Shown: positions 1-9,470 of the stretch, piece by piece
Layout of the letters: each line of letters begins with the position of its first letter
Position numbering within the stretch: the first letter of the stretch is position 1
From: an uncultured Paracoccaceae bacterium
GTDB taxonomy: Bacteria; Pseudomonadota; Alphaproteobacteria; Rhodobacterales; Rhodobacteraceae
Reading direction: 5' to 3'
Assembly (NCBI GenBank): GCA_951812615.1
Contig: CATOSU010000007.1
Location: 229,751-293,750 of the forward strand
Length of the DNA: 64,000 bases
Notes under the pieces: generated by a model
Told to the model about the DNA's origin: nothing
What the model saw: only the letters and a program-made list of their open reading frames with translations
The model's database searches: none
Made by a program: the position numbers and the translations under genes

Positions 1-482
1 TCTGCGGGTTGCGGCAGATCCCATCTTGCATCCCGGGGCGCCCCGGCAGAGGCGGCAAAGCTTTCGGCGTCCACCGGGCCCAGCACCAGCGTCAGCCGCG
101 CAGAGCCGGTGACGTCGTCTATGCGCAGCTCCGAAGAGGTGACCGCCATCGGTTCCGCCAGCGCCGCCACCAGCCGCGACCAGCCCGGAACATAGGTACC
201 GAAATGGACCGGCCCCAGACGTTCGGACCGGTCGAAGGCCTCGGGGTCCAGCCCGGTCCAGTCGACCTCCTGAAAGTCCAGCACCAGCCGGGGCGGACCA
301 TCCAGCGTGAACAGGCGATACGGCACGCCCTGGCTCAGCAGCAGTTCGATCCGTGCGCCCTTGCGGGTATCCGTCAGCGCCGAGCCCTCCGGCAACACAC
401 GGGCCAGCCCGCTGAATCCCTGCGCGCCCGCACCCGTGGCCAGAGCCACACAGAAAACAGCAATTGCCAGAACCCTGCTCAT
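1..482 (-). CDS. N-acetylmuramoyl-L-alanine amidase, N-terminal part (partial)
   Basis: The frame opens at an ATG at 482 and runs off the left edge, so about 160 N-terminal residues are visible. Residues 1-20 form a signal peptide (hydrophobic core followed by ATGAGAQ). Residues ~40-150 resemble an AMIN domain, with the typical YRLF-x3-GPPRLVLDF strand. AMIN domains target periplasmic cell-wall amidases of the AmiC type to the division site; the zinc-dependent Amidase_3 domain expected after it lies outside the window. Amidase activity is therefore inferred from the N-terminal domain alone. It is read away from the aminotransferase at 563-1711, on the same strand and downstream of it, with an 80-base gap. 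Confidence 0.75.
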   Translation of the reverse strand, partial: MSRVLAIAVFCVALATGAGAQGFSGLARVLPEGSALTDTRKGARIELLLSQGVPYRLFTLDGPPRLVLDFQEVDWTGLDPEAFDRSERLGPVHFGTYVPGWSRLVAALAEPMAVTSSELRIDDVTGSARLTLVLGPVDAESFAASAGAPRDARWDLPQPA

Positions 483-562
483 TACACGCCATCCATACGC
501 CGGGGTCTTGGTCTGCCCCGCTTTGCACCAGACTAACCCGGACAGGCGGGTTTGGAAACGCG

Positions 563-1711
563 CTATGCGCCGCGCGCGGCCATGAATGCGCCCAATCGTG
601 CCAGCCCTTCCTCGATATCCGCGGTCGACCGCGCATAGGAAAACCGCATCGTGCCACCACCGCGCGCCGGGTCGAAATCCAGCCCCGGCGTTACCGCGAC
701 CCCGGCCTTGTCGAGGATTTCGGCGGCGAAGGCGCGGCTGTCCTGCGTCAGGTCCGACACGTCGGCATAGACGTAAAACGCCCCGTCCGGCGGTGCGATA
801 TTTGCAAACCCGGCCTCGGGCAGACCGGTCAGCAGCAATTGGCGGTTGCGGCGGTAAACGTCGAGATTGGCCTCCAGCTCGTCACGGCAGTCCATCGCCG
901 CCAGCGCCGCGACCTGCGAGGCATGCGGCGGGCAGATGAACAGGTTCTGCGCCAATCGCTCGATGACGCGCACATGTGCATCCGGCACCACCATCCAGCC
1001 CACGCGCCACCCTGTCATGCTGAAATACTTGGAAAAGGAGTTAATCACATAGACCTCGTCGCTCAGTTCCAGCGCCGAGATGGCTTTGGCCTCGTATTCC
1101 AGCCCGTGATAAATCTCGTCCGAGATAAAGGCCGCGCCCTGCCCGGCCGCGGCTTCGATCAGCCCCTGCATTGCTGCCTGGTTCAGCATCGTGCCCGTCG
1201 GGTTCGCCGGCGAGGCAACCATCAGCCCCTGCAGGTCCAGCCCGGTCAGATCACCCGGCACCGGCTGAAAGCGGTTTTGCACATCTGTCGGGATATCCAC
1301 CGGAACCAGCCCCAGCGCGCTGAGGATCTGCCGGTATGACGGGTAGCCCGGCGCGCCGATGCCAACCCGGTCGCCGCTGTCGAATAGCGCGTTGAACGCA
1401 AGGATGAATGCGCCGGAAGATCCCGATGTGACAATCACCCGGTCCGGGTTCAGATCGATACCGTACCAGTCGCCGTAAAGCGTGGCGATCTTCTGCCTGA
1501 GCGCCGGCACCCCCAGCGCAACGGTATAACCCAGCGGGTCGCGGTCCAGCACCTCTGCCAGCGCCTTCATCGCGCCGCGGGGTGCGCCGGTGCCCGGCTG
1601 GCCGACCTCCATGTGGATGATGTGCCGCCCCGCGGCTTCGGCCCGGCGGGCCGCTTCCATGACGTCCATCACAATGAAGGGATCGACATCCGATCGTCTT
1701 GAGTTTCGCAC
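563..1711 (-). CDS. PLP-dependent class I/II aminotransferase
   Basis: A fold-type I aminotransferase of about 382 residues, probably acting on amino acids in the cytoplasm. Visible features are the N-terminal HMEVGQPGTGAP segment, the substrate/PLP motif ASPANPTG, DEIYHGLEY, and the PLP-lysine motif SFSKYFSMTGWRVGW. I place the start at the GTG at 1711, preceded by GGGAG, because the next upstream ATG (1735) overlaps the start of the divergent M48 gene and has no ribosome-binding site. Starting at 1711 also gives the short N-terminus (MRNSRRSDVDPF) usual for this family. The exact substrate cannot be read from the sequence. Confidence 0.88.
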   Translation of the reverse strand: MRNSRRSDVDPFIVMDVMEAARRAEAAGRHIIHMEVGQPGTGAPRGAMKALAEVLDRDPLGYTVALGVPALRQKIATLYGDWYGIDLNPDRVIVTSGSSGAFILAFNALFDSGDRVGIGAPGYPSYRQILSALGLVPVDIPTDVQNRFQPVPGDLTGLDLQGLMVASPANPTGTMLNQAAMQGLIEAAAGQGAAFISDEIYHGLEYEAKAISALELSDEVYVINSFSKYFSMTGWRVGWMVVPDAHVRVIERLAQNLFICPPHASQVAALAAMDCRDELEANLDVYRRNRQLLLTGLPEAGFANIAPPDGAFYVYADVSDLTQDSRAFAAEILDKAGVAVTPGLDFDPARGGGTMRFSYARSTADIEEGLARLGAFMAARGA

Positions 1712-1733
1712 GTGCTTCTCCCATGGTGCGCCC

Positions 1734-3083
1734 ATGCGTATTCACCGCGGAAACGGGCGTGCGTCAATCCCGGCCCTGGCACTTTCGATGGTGCTGTGTC
1801 TGACCTCCGCGGCGCCGGCGGCGGCCGTGACGCTCTTGCGCGACGCGGATATCGAATACGGGCTCTATATCCTCGCCTTCCCGATCCTGCGCGCCGCCGG
1901 GCTGAGCCCGACCAACACCCGCATTCTGGTGGTCGATGACGACAGTCTCAACGCCTTTGTGGTGGATCACCGGGCGATCTATCTGCATGCCGGGCTGATC
2001 CAGAAAGTGAGCAGCGCCCGCGTGTTACAGGCCGTGATCGCGCATGAGGCCGCGCATATCTCCAACGGGCATATCGCCCGGCGCATAACAAACCTGAAAA
2101 GCGCGCAGACCGCCGCCGGGCTTGGCTTTGCGCTGGCGGCGCTGGCGGCGGCGGCTGGTGGCGGCGAAGCGGCGGCGGGGCTCGGGTCTCTGACCGCGTC
2201 CCTCGCAACACGCAGCTTTCTGGCGCATACGCGGGCCGAAGAATCCGCCGCCGACCGGTCGGCGGCGGCCTATCTTCAGTTTGCCGGGGTTGACCCTGCG
2301 GGCCTGATCGAGCTGCATCAGACCTTTCAGGCGCAGGAATCGCTGAATATCAGCCGCAAGGATCCGTATTCAACATCGCACCCTCTGACCTCGGACCGGG
2401 TACGTGCGGCGCAGGATTACGTCGCGCGCTATGACAACATCGCCGGACCGAACGTGGAGTTCAAATACTGGTTTGCGCGCATCAAGGGCAAGCTGTCGGC
2501 CTTCCGGCGGGCACCGAAATGGACCCGGCGCCGTGTCGAGGCCGAGAAATTCCGCGATGTGCGCGAGATGCGCTTGGCCGTGGCCTGGCACCGGGAGAGC
2601 GATATGGCGCGCGCGCTGGCCGCGCTGGATGCGGCGCTGGCCGAACGCCCGGACGATCCTTATTACTATGACCTGCGCGGTCAGATCCTGATGGAAAACC
2701 GGCGCACGAAACCTGCGATCGACGCCTATCGGCGGGCGGCCGAGCTCGATCCCGGCAATGCGCTGATCCAGGGCGGACTGGGCCGCGCGTTGCTGGCCGA
2801 CGGTCAGCCGCAGGCGGCGCTGGACCCGCTGGAACGGGCCCGGATGGGCGATTATCGCAATGCCTTCGTGCTGCGCGATCTGGGGCAGGCCTATGCGCAT
2901 CTGGGCCGGCACGGGATGGCGGCGCTGGCTTCGGCGGAACGCTACGCGTTGATGGGGCAGGCCTTTGATGCCCTGCGCCATGCCCGCCGCGCCATGGCAT
3001 TGCTGCCCGAAGGATCGGCGGCTTGGCGTCGGGCCGAAGATGTGCTTGTGAGTGCGGAAAGATTAACAAAAGGAAAGAAATGA
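1734..3083 (+). CDS. M48 family metalloprotease with TPR repeats (BepA-like)
   Basis: About 449 residues. An N-terminal signal peptide (residues 1-31) is followed by an M48 peptidase domain with the zinc motif HEAAH at residues 104-108 and the third-ligand helix EESAADRSA about 60 residues later. The C-terminal half contains tetratricopeptide repeats (LDAALAERPDDPYYYDLRG, AYRRAAELDPGNALI). This is the layout of BepA/YfgC, a periplasmic protease and chaperone acting in outer-membrane protein quality control; that role is inferred from the family. The gene overlaps the following DsbA-like gene by four bases (ATGA), suggesting translational coupling in a two-gene envelope-maintenance operon. Confidence 0.9.
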   Translation: MRIHRGNGRASIPALALSMVLCLTSAAPAAAVTLLRDADIEYGLYILAFPILRAAGLSPTNTRILVVDDDSLNAFVVDHRAIYLHAGLIQKVSSARVLQAVIAHEAAHISNGHIARRITNLKSAQTAAGLGFALAALAAAAGGGEAAAGLGSLTASLATRSFLAHTRAEESAADRSAAAYLQFAGVDPAGLIELHQTFQAQESLNISRKDPYSTSHPLTSDRVRAAQDYVARYDNIAGPNVEFKYWFARIKGKLSAFRRAPKWTRRRVEAEKFRDVREMRLAVAWHRESDMARALAALDAALAERPDDPYYYDLRGQILMENRRTKPAIDAYRRAAELDPGNALIQGGLGRALLADGQPQAALDPLERARMGDYRNAFVLRDLGQAYAHLGRHGMAALASAERYALMGQAFDALRHARRAMALLPEGSAAWRRAEDVLVSAERLTKGKK

Positions 3084-3829
3084 TGATCCGATTCTCTGCC
3101 GCGTGCGCGCTGGCCCTGTCGCTGCTGGCCGGTCCCGGAACCGCTGCCGACCTGACGGCGATGACCGACGCGGAACGCGCGGCATTCCGGGCCGAAGTGC
3201 GGGCCTACCTGCTGGACAACCCCGAGGTCATCCTGGAGGCGGTGCAGTTGCTGGAACAGCGTCAGGCGGATGCGCAGGTCCAGGCCGATCTGGATCTGGT
3301 GGCCGACAATGCCGAGGCGATTTTCAACGACGGCTACTCCTGGGTTGGTGGCAATCCCGATGGCGATATCACGCTGGTAGAATTTCTGGACTACCGCTGC
3401 GGCTATTGCCGGCGCGCCATGCCCGAGGTCGAACGGTTGCTGGCCGAAGACGGCAATATCCGGCTGATCGTCAAGGAATTCCCGATCCTTGGCGAGGCAT
3501 CGGAACTGTCATCGCGTTTCGCCATCGCGGCCAAACAGGTCGCCGGGCCGGACGCCTACAAAGAAGTGCATGACGCGCTGATGGAGCTGTCGGGCGATCC
3601 GACCGAGGCGGTCCTGCAGCGGCTGGCAGAGGGGCTGGGGCTGGATGCCGGCGCGATCCTGGCAGCGATGAATTCCGGCGCGGTCACCGACGAGATTGCC
3701 CGCACCCGGGCGCTGGCGCAACGCCTGCAGATCAACGGCACGCCGACCTTTGTGTTGCAGGACGAATTGCTGCGCGGCTTCCTGCCGGCGGACCAGATGG
3801 CGGTGATGATCGCCCAGAAACGCGGCTGA
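3080..3829 (+). CDS. DsbA-family thiol:disulfide oxidoreductase
   Basis: About 249 residues. Residues 1-23 are a signal peptide, residues ~45-75 a helical dimerisation-like stalk rich in Glu/Gln, and the thioredoxin fold starts near residue 95. The redox motif CGYC is at residues 107-110 and the cis-proline loop reads NGTPTF near the C-terminus. This resembles ScsC/BdbD-type periplasmic disulfide enzymes, which oxidise or isomerise cysteines in exported proteins. The start at 3080 is supported by AGGAAAG just upstream and by the ATGA overlap with the M48 protease gene. No DsbB-like partner lies nearby. Confidence 0.9.
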   Translation: MMIRFSAACALALSLLAGPGTAADLTAMTDAERAAFRAEVRAYLLDNPEVILEAVQLLEQRQADAQVQADLDLVADNAEAIFNDGYSWVGGNPDGDITLVEFLDYRCGYCRRAMPEVERLLAEDGNIRLIVKEFPILGEASELSSRFAIAAKQVAGPDAYKEVHDALMELSGDPTEAVLQRLAEGLGLDAGAILAAMNSGAVTDEIARTRALAQRLQINGTPTFVLQDELLRGFLPADQMAVMIAQKRG

Positions 3830-3836
3830 GGGAGGG

Positions 3837-3936
3837 GCAATTCGTCAACGAATTGCCTGCGAATTGTCGACAATTCGCGCCCCCTGCCGGGGGCGCAATT
3901 CATTCAAGAATTGCAGAACGGATTTTCGAAATCCGT
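3837..3936. repeat. Cluster of five consecutive small palindromes
   Basis: Between the convergent ends of the DsbA-like gene and phoB, five hairpins are packed end to end: 3837-3856 (9-base arms, 2-base loop), 3859-3878 (perfect 20-base palindrome), 3877-3896 (8-base GC arms, TGCC loop), 3895-3914 (7-base arms) and 3918-3936 (8-base arms). Three share the core CAATTC/GAATTG. They may act as a bidirectional terminator or be a REP-like mobile palindrome family. No uridine run follows any of them. Confidence 0.75.
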
Positions 3937-3945
3937 GCGCCGGCC

Positions 3946-4635
3946 TCAGCCGAGCGCGTAGCCCGCACCGCGCACGGTGCGCACCGGATCGTTGCCGCCA
4001 TGCTGGGTTAACGCCTTGCGCAGCCGCCCGATATGCACATCCACGGTGCGCGTGTCGACATAGATGTCGCGGCCCCAGACCCGGTCCAGCAGCTGTTCGC
4101 GGCTCCAGACGCGGCCGGGTTTTTCCATAAACGTGCTCAGGAGGCGGAACTCGGTCGGGCCCAGTTTCAGCGGTTTTTCCGACCGGCTCACCTTATGCGT
4201 TTCGGCGTCGAGCACGATGTCGTCATATTCCAGCCGCAGCCCGACCGTCGACGGTCGCACCCGGCGCAGCTGTGAGCGCACCCGCGCCATCAGTTCGATA
4301 ACCGAATAGGGCTTGATCACGTAATCATCCGCCCCGGTTTCCAGCCCGCGCACCTTGTCCACCTCTTCGGTCCGGGCCGAGAGCATGATGATCGGGATGT
4401 TGCGGGTTTCCGGGCGGGTTTTGAGCCGGCGGCACACTTCGATCCCGCTGAGATTGGGCATCATCCAGTCCAGGACGATGATGTCCGGCGAATCCTCGTC
4501 CACAAGGATCATCGCCTCTTCGCCGTTTTCGGCCTTGGCAACGCGAAACCCTTCGGCCTCCAGATTGTAGGCCAGCACTTCACGCTGGGCGAGTTCGTCC
4601 TCGACAACGAGGACCGTGGGCTGATCGACCGACAT
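3946..4635 (-). CDS. phoB: Phosphate regulon response regulator PhoB
   Basis: A 229-residue OmpR-type response regulator. The receiver domain (residues ~8-120) has the acidic pair ED at 12-13, the phosphoacceptor Asp56 in VLDWMMP and Lys in the KPYS loop. The C-terminal winged helix (residues ~135-229) has the recognition region RTVDVHIGRLRKAL. PhoB, phosphorylated by PhoR under phosphate starvation, binds Pho boxes; two candidate boxes occur in this window, before pstS and ugpB. It is the last gene of the pst-phoU-phoB run, 14 bases after phoU. Confidence 0.96.
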   Translation of the reverse strand: MSVDQPTVLVVEDELAQREVLAYNLEAEGFRVAKAENGEEAMILVDEDSPDIIVLDWMMPNLSGIEVCRRLKTRPETRNIPIIMLSARTEEVDKVRGLETGADDYVIKPYSVIELMARVRSQLRRVRPSTVGLRLEYDDIVLDAETHKVSRSEKPLKLGPTEFRLLSTFMEKPGRVWSREQLLDRVWGRDIYVDTRTVDVHIGRLRKALTQHGGNDPVRTVRGAGYALG

Positions 4636-4649
4636 GGGTTTTGTCTTTC

Positions 4650-5351
4650 TCAGAACGTCTGGTTTAAGCTGTCCGCTTTGGGGCGGCTTTCGTCAGGGAT
4701 TTCACCGGTCACCAGATACACCACCTGTTCCGCAATCGCGGTGACGTGGTCGCCCATGCGTTCCAGATTCTTGGCGATGAAATGCAGGTGCATGCATGCG
4801 GTGATGTTGCGCGGGTCTTCCATCATGAAGGTCAGGAATTCGAGGAACAGCGAAGTATACATCTGGTCGACCTCGTGATCGCGTTCGATCACGTCGCGGG
4901 CAAGATCCGGGTCACGCTGAATATAGCTGTCCAGCGCGTCCTTCAGCATCACTTCGACCTCGCGCGCCATGCGGCGCAATGCCGAGGCGCTGTCGTTGAC
5001 CGGGGTCATGTTGACCAGAACCCCGGTGCGCTTGGCGATGTTCTTGGCATAGTCGCCGATGCGTTCGAGGTTGCCGCTGATCTTCATCACGCTCAGGATC
5101 AGGCGCAGGTCGACCGCGGTGGGCGCGCGCAGAGCGATCACCCGGGCGGCTTCCTGATTGATCATTTCCTCAAGGTCATCAATGACCTGATCGCCGACCC
5201 TGATCTGGTTTGCCAACTCTTCGTCGCGGGTTTCCAGCGACCGCGCGGCATCCATGATCGCGGCCTCCACCAGACCGCCCATTTTCATGATCTGCGCCTG
5301 AATAGCTTCCAGATCCCGGTCGAAGGCCGAGGCGATGTGCTGTTCGTGCAT
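4650..5351 (-). CDS. phoU: Phosphate transport regulator PhoU
   Basis: 233 residues with the two tandem PhoU helical-bundle repeats; metal-binding-type motifs EMINQEAARVI and ERIGDYAKNIAKR in the first half, and ERMGDHVTAIAEQ in the second. PhoU connects the Pst transporter to PhoR, keeping the kinase quiet when phosphate is plentiful. The ATG at 5351 (MHEQHI) is chosen because the frame further upstream overlaps pstB and translates to Arg/Pro-rich sequence without PhoU similarity. It lies 14 bases after pstB. Confidence 0.95.
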   Translation of the reverse strand: MHEQHIASAFDRDLEAIQAQIMKMGGLVEAAIMDAARSLETRDEELANQIRVGDQVIDDLEEMINQEAARVIALRAPTAVDLRLILSVMKISGNLERIGDYAKNIAKRTGVLVNMTPVNDSASALRRMAREVEVMLKDALDSYIQRDPDLARDVIERDHEVDQMYTSLFLEFLTFMMEDPRNITACMHLHFIAKNLERMGDHVTAIAEQVVYLVTGEIPDESRPKADSLNQTF

Positions 5352-5365
5352 AGCAGTGTTCCCTG

Positions 5366-6163
5366 TTAACCGATCCGGCCCGTGATATAGCTTTCGGTGC
5401 GCGGGTCTTCGGGGTTGGTGAAGATCTGACCAGTTTCGCCAAATTCGACGAGATTGCCCAGATGGAAGAAGGCGGTCTTCTGGCTGACGCGTGCGGCCTG
5501 CTGCATCGAGTGGGTGACGATAACCACCGAGTAGCGCTGGCGCAGTTCGTCGATCAGTTCCTCGACCTGCGCGGTGGCGATCGGGTCCAGCGCGGAACAG
5601 GGTTCGTCCATCAGCAGCACTTCGGGTTCCGTCGCAACGGCCCGGGCGATGCACAGGCGCTGTTGCTGACCGCCGCTGAGCCCGGTGCCCGGTGCATCAA
5701 GGCGGTCCTTGACCTCGTCCCAGATGGCGCCGCGGCGCAGGGATTTCTCCACGATCACGTCGAGATCGGCCTTGTTCGAGGCCAGACCGTGGATCCGTGG
5801 TCCGTAAGCGACGTTGTCGTAGATCGATTTCGGGAACGGGTTCGGTTTCTGAAACACCATGCCGACCTTGGCGCGCAATTGCACCGGATCGACCCGTTCG
5901 TCATAGATGTCTTCGCCGTCCAGATTGATCGTGCCCTCGACGCGGCACACGTCGATGGTATCGTTCATCCGGTTCAGGCAGCGCAGGAACGTGGATTTGC
6001 CACAACCGGACGGGCCGATGAAGGCGGTGACCGTCTTGTCCTCGATATCGACATCGACATCCTTGATGGCGTGGTTGGAGCCGTAATAGACCTGAACCTT
6101 CTGCGCGGAAATCTTTACGTTATTGGCGTCCACGTCTCTCTCCACTAATCTTAGGTCGTCCAT
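5366..6163 (-). CDS. pstB: Phosphate ABC transporter ATPase PstB
   Basis: 265 residues. All ABC motifs are visible: Walker [10 protein letters not shown], the Q-loop at [10 protein letters not shown], signature LSGGQQQR, Walker B EVLLMDEP and the switch His in VIVTHSM. The [11 protein letters not shown] segment and the [13 protein letters not shown] region are characteristic of PstB. It energises phosphate import through PstC/PstA at the inner membrane. AAAGGAAC precedes the start. The gene lies 13 bases after pstA. Confidence 0.97.
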   Translation of the reverse strand: MDDLRLVERDVDANNVKISAQKVQVYYGSNHAIKDVDVDIEDKTVTAFIGPSGCGKSTFLRCLNRMNDTIDVCRVEGTINLDGEDIYDERVDPVQLRAKVGMVFQKPNPFPKSIYDNVAYGPRIHGLASNKADLDVIVEKSLRRGAIWDEVKDRLDAPGTGLSGGQQQRLCIARAVATEPEVLLMDEPCSALDPIATAQVEELIDELRQRYSVVIVTHSMQQAARVSQKTAFFHLGNLVEFGETGQIFTNPEDPRTESYITGRIG

Positions 6164-6176
6164 GGGTTTTGTTCCT

Positions 6177-7961
6177 TTACCACCGGCGCTCGAAACGCCG
6201 ACGCAGTACGATTGCCACCGCGTTCATAACGACGAGGAAGAACAGAAGTACAGCAATTGCCGCCCCCGTCTTGGCCTGGAAGGCCCGTTCGGGGAAGTCT
6301 GACCAGCGGAAAACCTGAACCGGCAGCACCGATGCGCTGTCAGTGATCCCGCCGGGAATGTCCACGATGAAGGCAACCATGCCGATCATGATCAGAGGTG
6401 CGGTTTCACCCAGCGCCTGCGCCATGCCGATGATCGTGCCGGTCAGGATGCCGGGCATCGCCAGCGGCAGAACATGGTGAAAGGTGGCCTGCAGCTTGGA
6501 GGCGCCGACGCCGAGTGCGGCGTCGCGGATCGATGGCGGGACCGCCTTGATCGCGGCGCGGGCGGCAATGATGATCGTCGGCAGCGTCATCAGTGCCAGC
6601 ACGATACCACCGGCCAGCGGCGAAGATCGCGGCACCCCGAACACCCCGAGGAACACGGCCAGCCCGAGCAGGCCGAAGACGATCGATGGCACCGCCGCGA
6701 GGTTGTTGATGTTGACCTCGACGAAGTCGGTAAACCGGTTCTTCGGTGCAAACTCTTCAAGGTAGATCGCTGCCATCACACCGATCGGGAAGGCCAGCGA
6801 GAAGGTGACCAGCATGGTCCAGAACGAACCGACGGTCGCACCCCAGATACCGGCCAGTTCCGGTTCACGTGAATCCGAGGACGTGAAGAAGCGCCAGTTG
6901 AACACCTGTTCGACCGCGTCGCGGGCGCGAAGATCCTCGATCAGCGCGATCGACAGGTCCGACACCTTGCGCGAGGCCTCGGGCAGTTCGGACACGAAGA
7001 AGTCCCAGTCCTTTTCGTTTTCGACCGTTTCGGGAACTGTGGTCAGCGCGATGCCTTCGGCCTGTGCCGTGTCGAGCCGGGTCAGCTTGATCCAGCCGCC
7101 GCCGACACGGATAAAGAGCGACAGATTTTCGCGGCCCAGATCTTCGGCCCCTTTCGAGCCGCCGGCGCGGGCTTCGAGCGCTTCCGCCTCTGCGATCAGC
7201 CGGTCACGTTCGGTCGCGCGGGCCGCGGACAGCGCGGTCAGCTTTTCGCGCTCTTCCTCGGTATCCGCGTTTTTGGCACGGCGGGCAAAAACCTCGACCC
7301 CGTTGTTTTGCAGCGCGGCCGAGCGCCGCAAACGTTGCGCATCGGTGATCAGGTGCTTTTTGACCTCGGTCAGGGCGGCGGCAAAGTCATTGGCCGATGT
7401 CGAGATCACCAATGAGCCGTCAAGATCGACAACCGACAGCAGGCCGGATGTATCTTTTGGCTGCAATTTGCCGTAGGAGCCCTTGATGTAAAGGTCGGTG
7501 ACGTCCGAGGCGAGGAACCGGTAGTCGATGGTCTGCCCGACCAAAGAGGGATCGTTCGACACCATCTCGGCCAGCTCGAACGACGCGCCGCCTGACACCA
7601 GATCGTAAAGCTCGCGGCGCTGCTTGCGCTTATTCACGGTCGGGAACTGTTGTTTCAGCGTATCCTTGGTGAGCCCGCCGAAATCCGCACGCAGGATCTT
7701 TTTCTGGTCGCCGGTGCCGTCCGGGTCGATCACTGCCGGGTCCAGATGGACCGGCATGGTCAGATAGGTTTCTTTCAGCGCCGAAGCGGTCTGAATGACG
7801 ACCGAGGACAAAAGCGCGACCAGCGCGAAGAAGGACAGCCCGATGGCGATCAGGCCATAGGCCTGCAGCCGGATCACCGCGTTCCGTCTCTTGCGCAGGC
7901 GCGGGTTCGTCTTTTCCGCGCCAATCAGCGCACCGTGCGTGTTTGCAGCCGTGTCAGACAT
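6177..7961 (-). CDS. pstA: Phosphate ABC transporter permease PstA, with large periplasmic insertion
   Basis: 594 residues from the ATG at 7961 (MSDTAANT), which leaves 10 bases to the pstC stop; an upstream frame would overlap pstC. A first membrane helix at residues ~33-57 is followed by a ~315-residue periplasmic stretch (~58-375) that includes a charged coiled-coil-like segment ([18 protein letters not shown]). A standard PstA permease core with several helices then ends at ...RRRFERRW; the permease signature region reads [20 protein letters not shown]. PstA proteins of the E. coli type have about 300 residues, and alphaproteobacterial ones with a DUF3333 extension are usually near 440, so this one is unusually long. 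Confidence 0.93.
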   Translation of the reverse strand: MSDTAANTHGALIGAEKTNPRLRKRRNAVIRLQAYGLIAIGLSFFALVALLSSVVIQTASALKETYLTMPVHLDPAVIDPDGTGDQKKILRADFGGLTKDTLKQQFPTVNKRKQRRELYDLVSGGASFELAEMVSNDPSLVGQTIDYRFLASDVTDLYIKGSYGKLQPKDTSGLLSVVDLDGSLVISTSANDFAAALTEVKKHLITDAQRLRRSAALQNNGVEVFARRAKNADTEEEREKLTALSAARATERDRLIAEAEALEARAGGSKGAEDLGRENLSLFIRVGGGWIKLTRLDTAQAEGIALTTVPETVENEKDWDFFVSELPEASRKVSDLSIALIEDLRARDAVEQVFNWRFFTSSDSREPELAGIWGATVGSFWTMLVTFSLAFPIGVMAAIYLEEFAPKNRFTDFVEVNINNLAAVPSIVFGLLGLAVFLGVFGVPRSSPLAGGIVLALMTLPTIIIAARAAIKAVPPSIRDAALGVGASKLQATFHHVLPLAMPGILTGTIIGMAQALGETAPLIMIGMVAFIVDIPGGITDSASVLPVQVFRWSDFPERAFQAKTGAAIAVLLFFLVVMNAVAIVLRRRFERRW

Positions 7962-7971
7962 CAATCGTCCC

Positions 7972-9348
7972 TCAGTCATACATTTCGCGGTAACGCGCGA
8001 CGATCCGCTGCGCTGCGACATTCATCAGCAGGGTCACGCAGAACAGCGTGAAGCCAAGGGTAAAGGCGGGCCCGGCGGCGGTCTCGGCCTCGGTATCGCC
8101 GGTGATCAGCATCACGATCTGAACGGTCACCGTTGTGACCGCCTCGAACGGGTTTGCGGTCAGGTTCGCGCCCTGCCCCGCGGCCATCACCACGATCATG
8201 GTTTCGCCCACCGCGCGGGAAAACCCGAGCAGCGCGGCCGACACGATCCCGGGCAGGGCCGCGGGCAGCACCACCTTGGTGATGGTTTCGGCGCGGGTGG
8301 CGCCCAGCCCGTAAGACCCGTCGCGCAGCGCCTGCGGCACGGCGTTGATCACGTCATCCGACAGCGAAGAAATGAACGGGATAATCATGATCCCCATGAC
8401 CATCCCGGCAACCAGCGCGCTTTCGCTGGCAATCGGAATGCCGATGGAGTCGCCCGCGCCCCTGAACAGCGGGGCCACGGTGATCGCGGCAAAGAACCCG
8501 TACACAACGGTCGGGATCCCGGCGAGAATTTCCAGCATCGGCTTGGCGATCGCCCTGAACCGCGGGCTGGCGAAGTCCGACAGGTAAATCGCGGCAAAGA
8601 GCCCGATCGGCACGGCGACCACCATGGCGATCATTGTGATCATCAGCGTGCCGGCAAACAGCGGGATTGCGCCGACCTTGTCGGCATCCATTTCGCCCGA
8701 ATGCACGCCCGACAGCGGCGACCACGTGGTCCCGAACAGGAACTTGTCGATCCGCCAGTCGATCTTGGAAAAGAAGGACAGGGTTTCAAAGATCAGCGAC
8801 AGAACGATGCCGACCGTGGTCAGCACGGCGATCGTGGCCATGACACCCAGAACGATCTGCACCAGAAACTCGCTCTGGTTTCGGGCGCGCCATGTCAGCG
8901 ACACCTTGTTCTGGGCGTACAGGAACGCCATTGCGACCAGCCCCAGAACCCCGAGGACGCGCACCCAGGCCCAGATGTTGGCCATGCGCGCAAAGCTGGC
9001 GGCCAGTTCCTGCCGCAGGTCGTCAGAGGCCGAGGCAACCGCGCCCACCGCCAGCGCGCGGGCGTCGGACACGATCAGCTGACGTTCGATATTGGAGGAA
9101 CTCGGCAGCCGTTCGGCGATGGTGGACATCATCGCGCTGTTCATCTGGTAGCTGGACACCAGGTTGACCAGGATCAGCGCGCCGAAGCCACAGATCACCA
9201 CGATGAGAAAACCGAAAAAGCCGTGATAGGACGGCCGGGAATGCATTTCGGCCGGATTGGCCCCGGCAAGTGCCGTGGCGCGTTGCCTGCCGACGAAATA
9301 CGCCGCGAAGCCCGCGACAAAGACCAGAGCTGCCAGAATGGAGGTCAT
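7972..9348 (-). CDS. pstC: Phosphate ABC transporter permease PstC
   Basis: 458 residues, longer than the ~320 of E. coli PstC because of an N-terminal extension with two additional membrane helices (residues ~1-20 and ~40-65) and a periplasmic loop, as seen in other alphaproteobacteria. The permease core carries PstC-like segments GIPTVVYGFFA and DGSYGLGATRAETI, the coupling-helix region that contacts PstB. It pairs with PstA to form the phosphate channel. It is separated from pstS by 122 bases that contain a strong stem-loop. Confidence 0.94.
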   Translation of the reverse strand: MTSILAALVFVAGFAAYFVGRQRATALAGANPAEMHSRPSYHGFFGFLIVVICGFGALILVNLVSSYQMNSAMMSTIAERLPSSSNIERQLIVSDARALAVGAVASASDDLRQELAASFARMANIWAWVRVLGVLGLVAMAFLYAQNKVSLTWRARNQSEFLVQIVLGVMATIAVLTTVGIVLSLIFETLSFFSKIDWRIDKFLFGTTWSPLSGVHSGEMDADKVGAIPLFAGTLMITMIAMVVAVPIGLFAAIYLSDFASPRFRAIAKPMLEILAGIPTVVYGFFAAITVAPLFRGAGDSIGIPIASESALVAGMVMGIMIIPFISSLSDDVINAVPQALRDGSYGLGATRAETITKVVLPAALPGIVSAALLGFSRAVGETMIVVMAAGQGANLTANPFEAVTTVTVQIVMLITGDTEAETAAGPAFTLGFTLFCVTLLMNVAAQRIVARYREMYD

Positions 9349-9429
9349 GTGAGCGTCCTGGGGCTTGGGGCGAAAACCGCCTGAAATGAGTCCGGAGATA
9401 CATACGTCCGGAAACCGGACAGCAGCAGA

Positions 9430-9451
9430 GAGAGGGCGTAACCGCCCTCTC
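9430..9451 (-). terminator. Stem-loop between pstS and pstC (partial attenuator or mRNA stabiliser)
   Basis: Perfect 9-base arms (GAGAGGGCG and its complement) with a 4-base TAAC loop, 20 bases after the pstS stop. No uridine run follows on the minus strand, so it is more likely to protect the pstS message from 3' decay or dampen read-through than to end transcription fully. A comparable hairpin follows ugpB. Confidence 0.65.
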
Positions 9452-9470
9452 CCGTGTCAGTGCGAAACGC

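Noticed and set aside
7891-9384. 497-residue plus-strand open frame opposite pstC/pstA
   Set aside because: His/Gly/Asp/Arg-rich translation with no recognisable motif; it is the complement of clear PstC sequence in a GC-rich genome.
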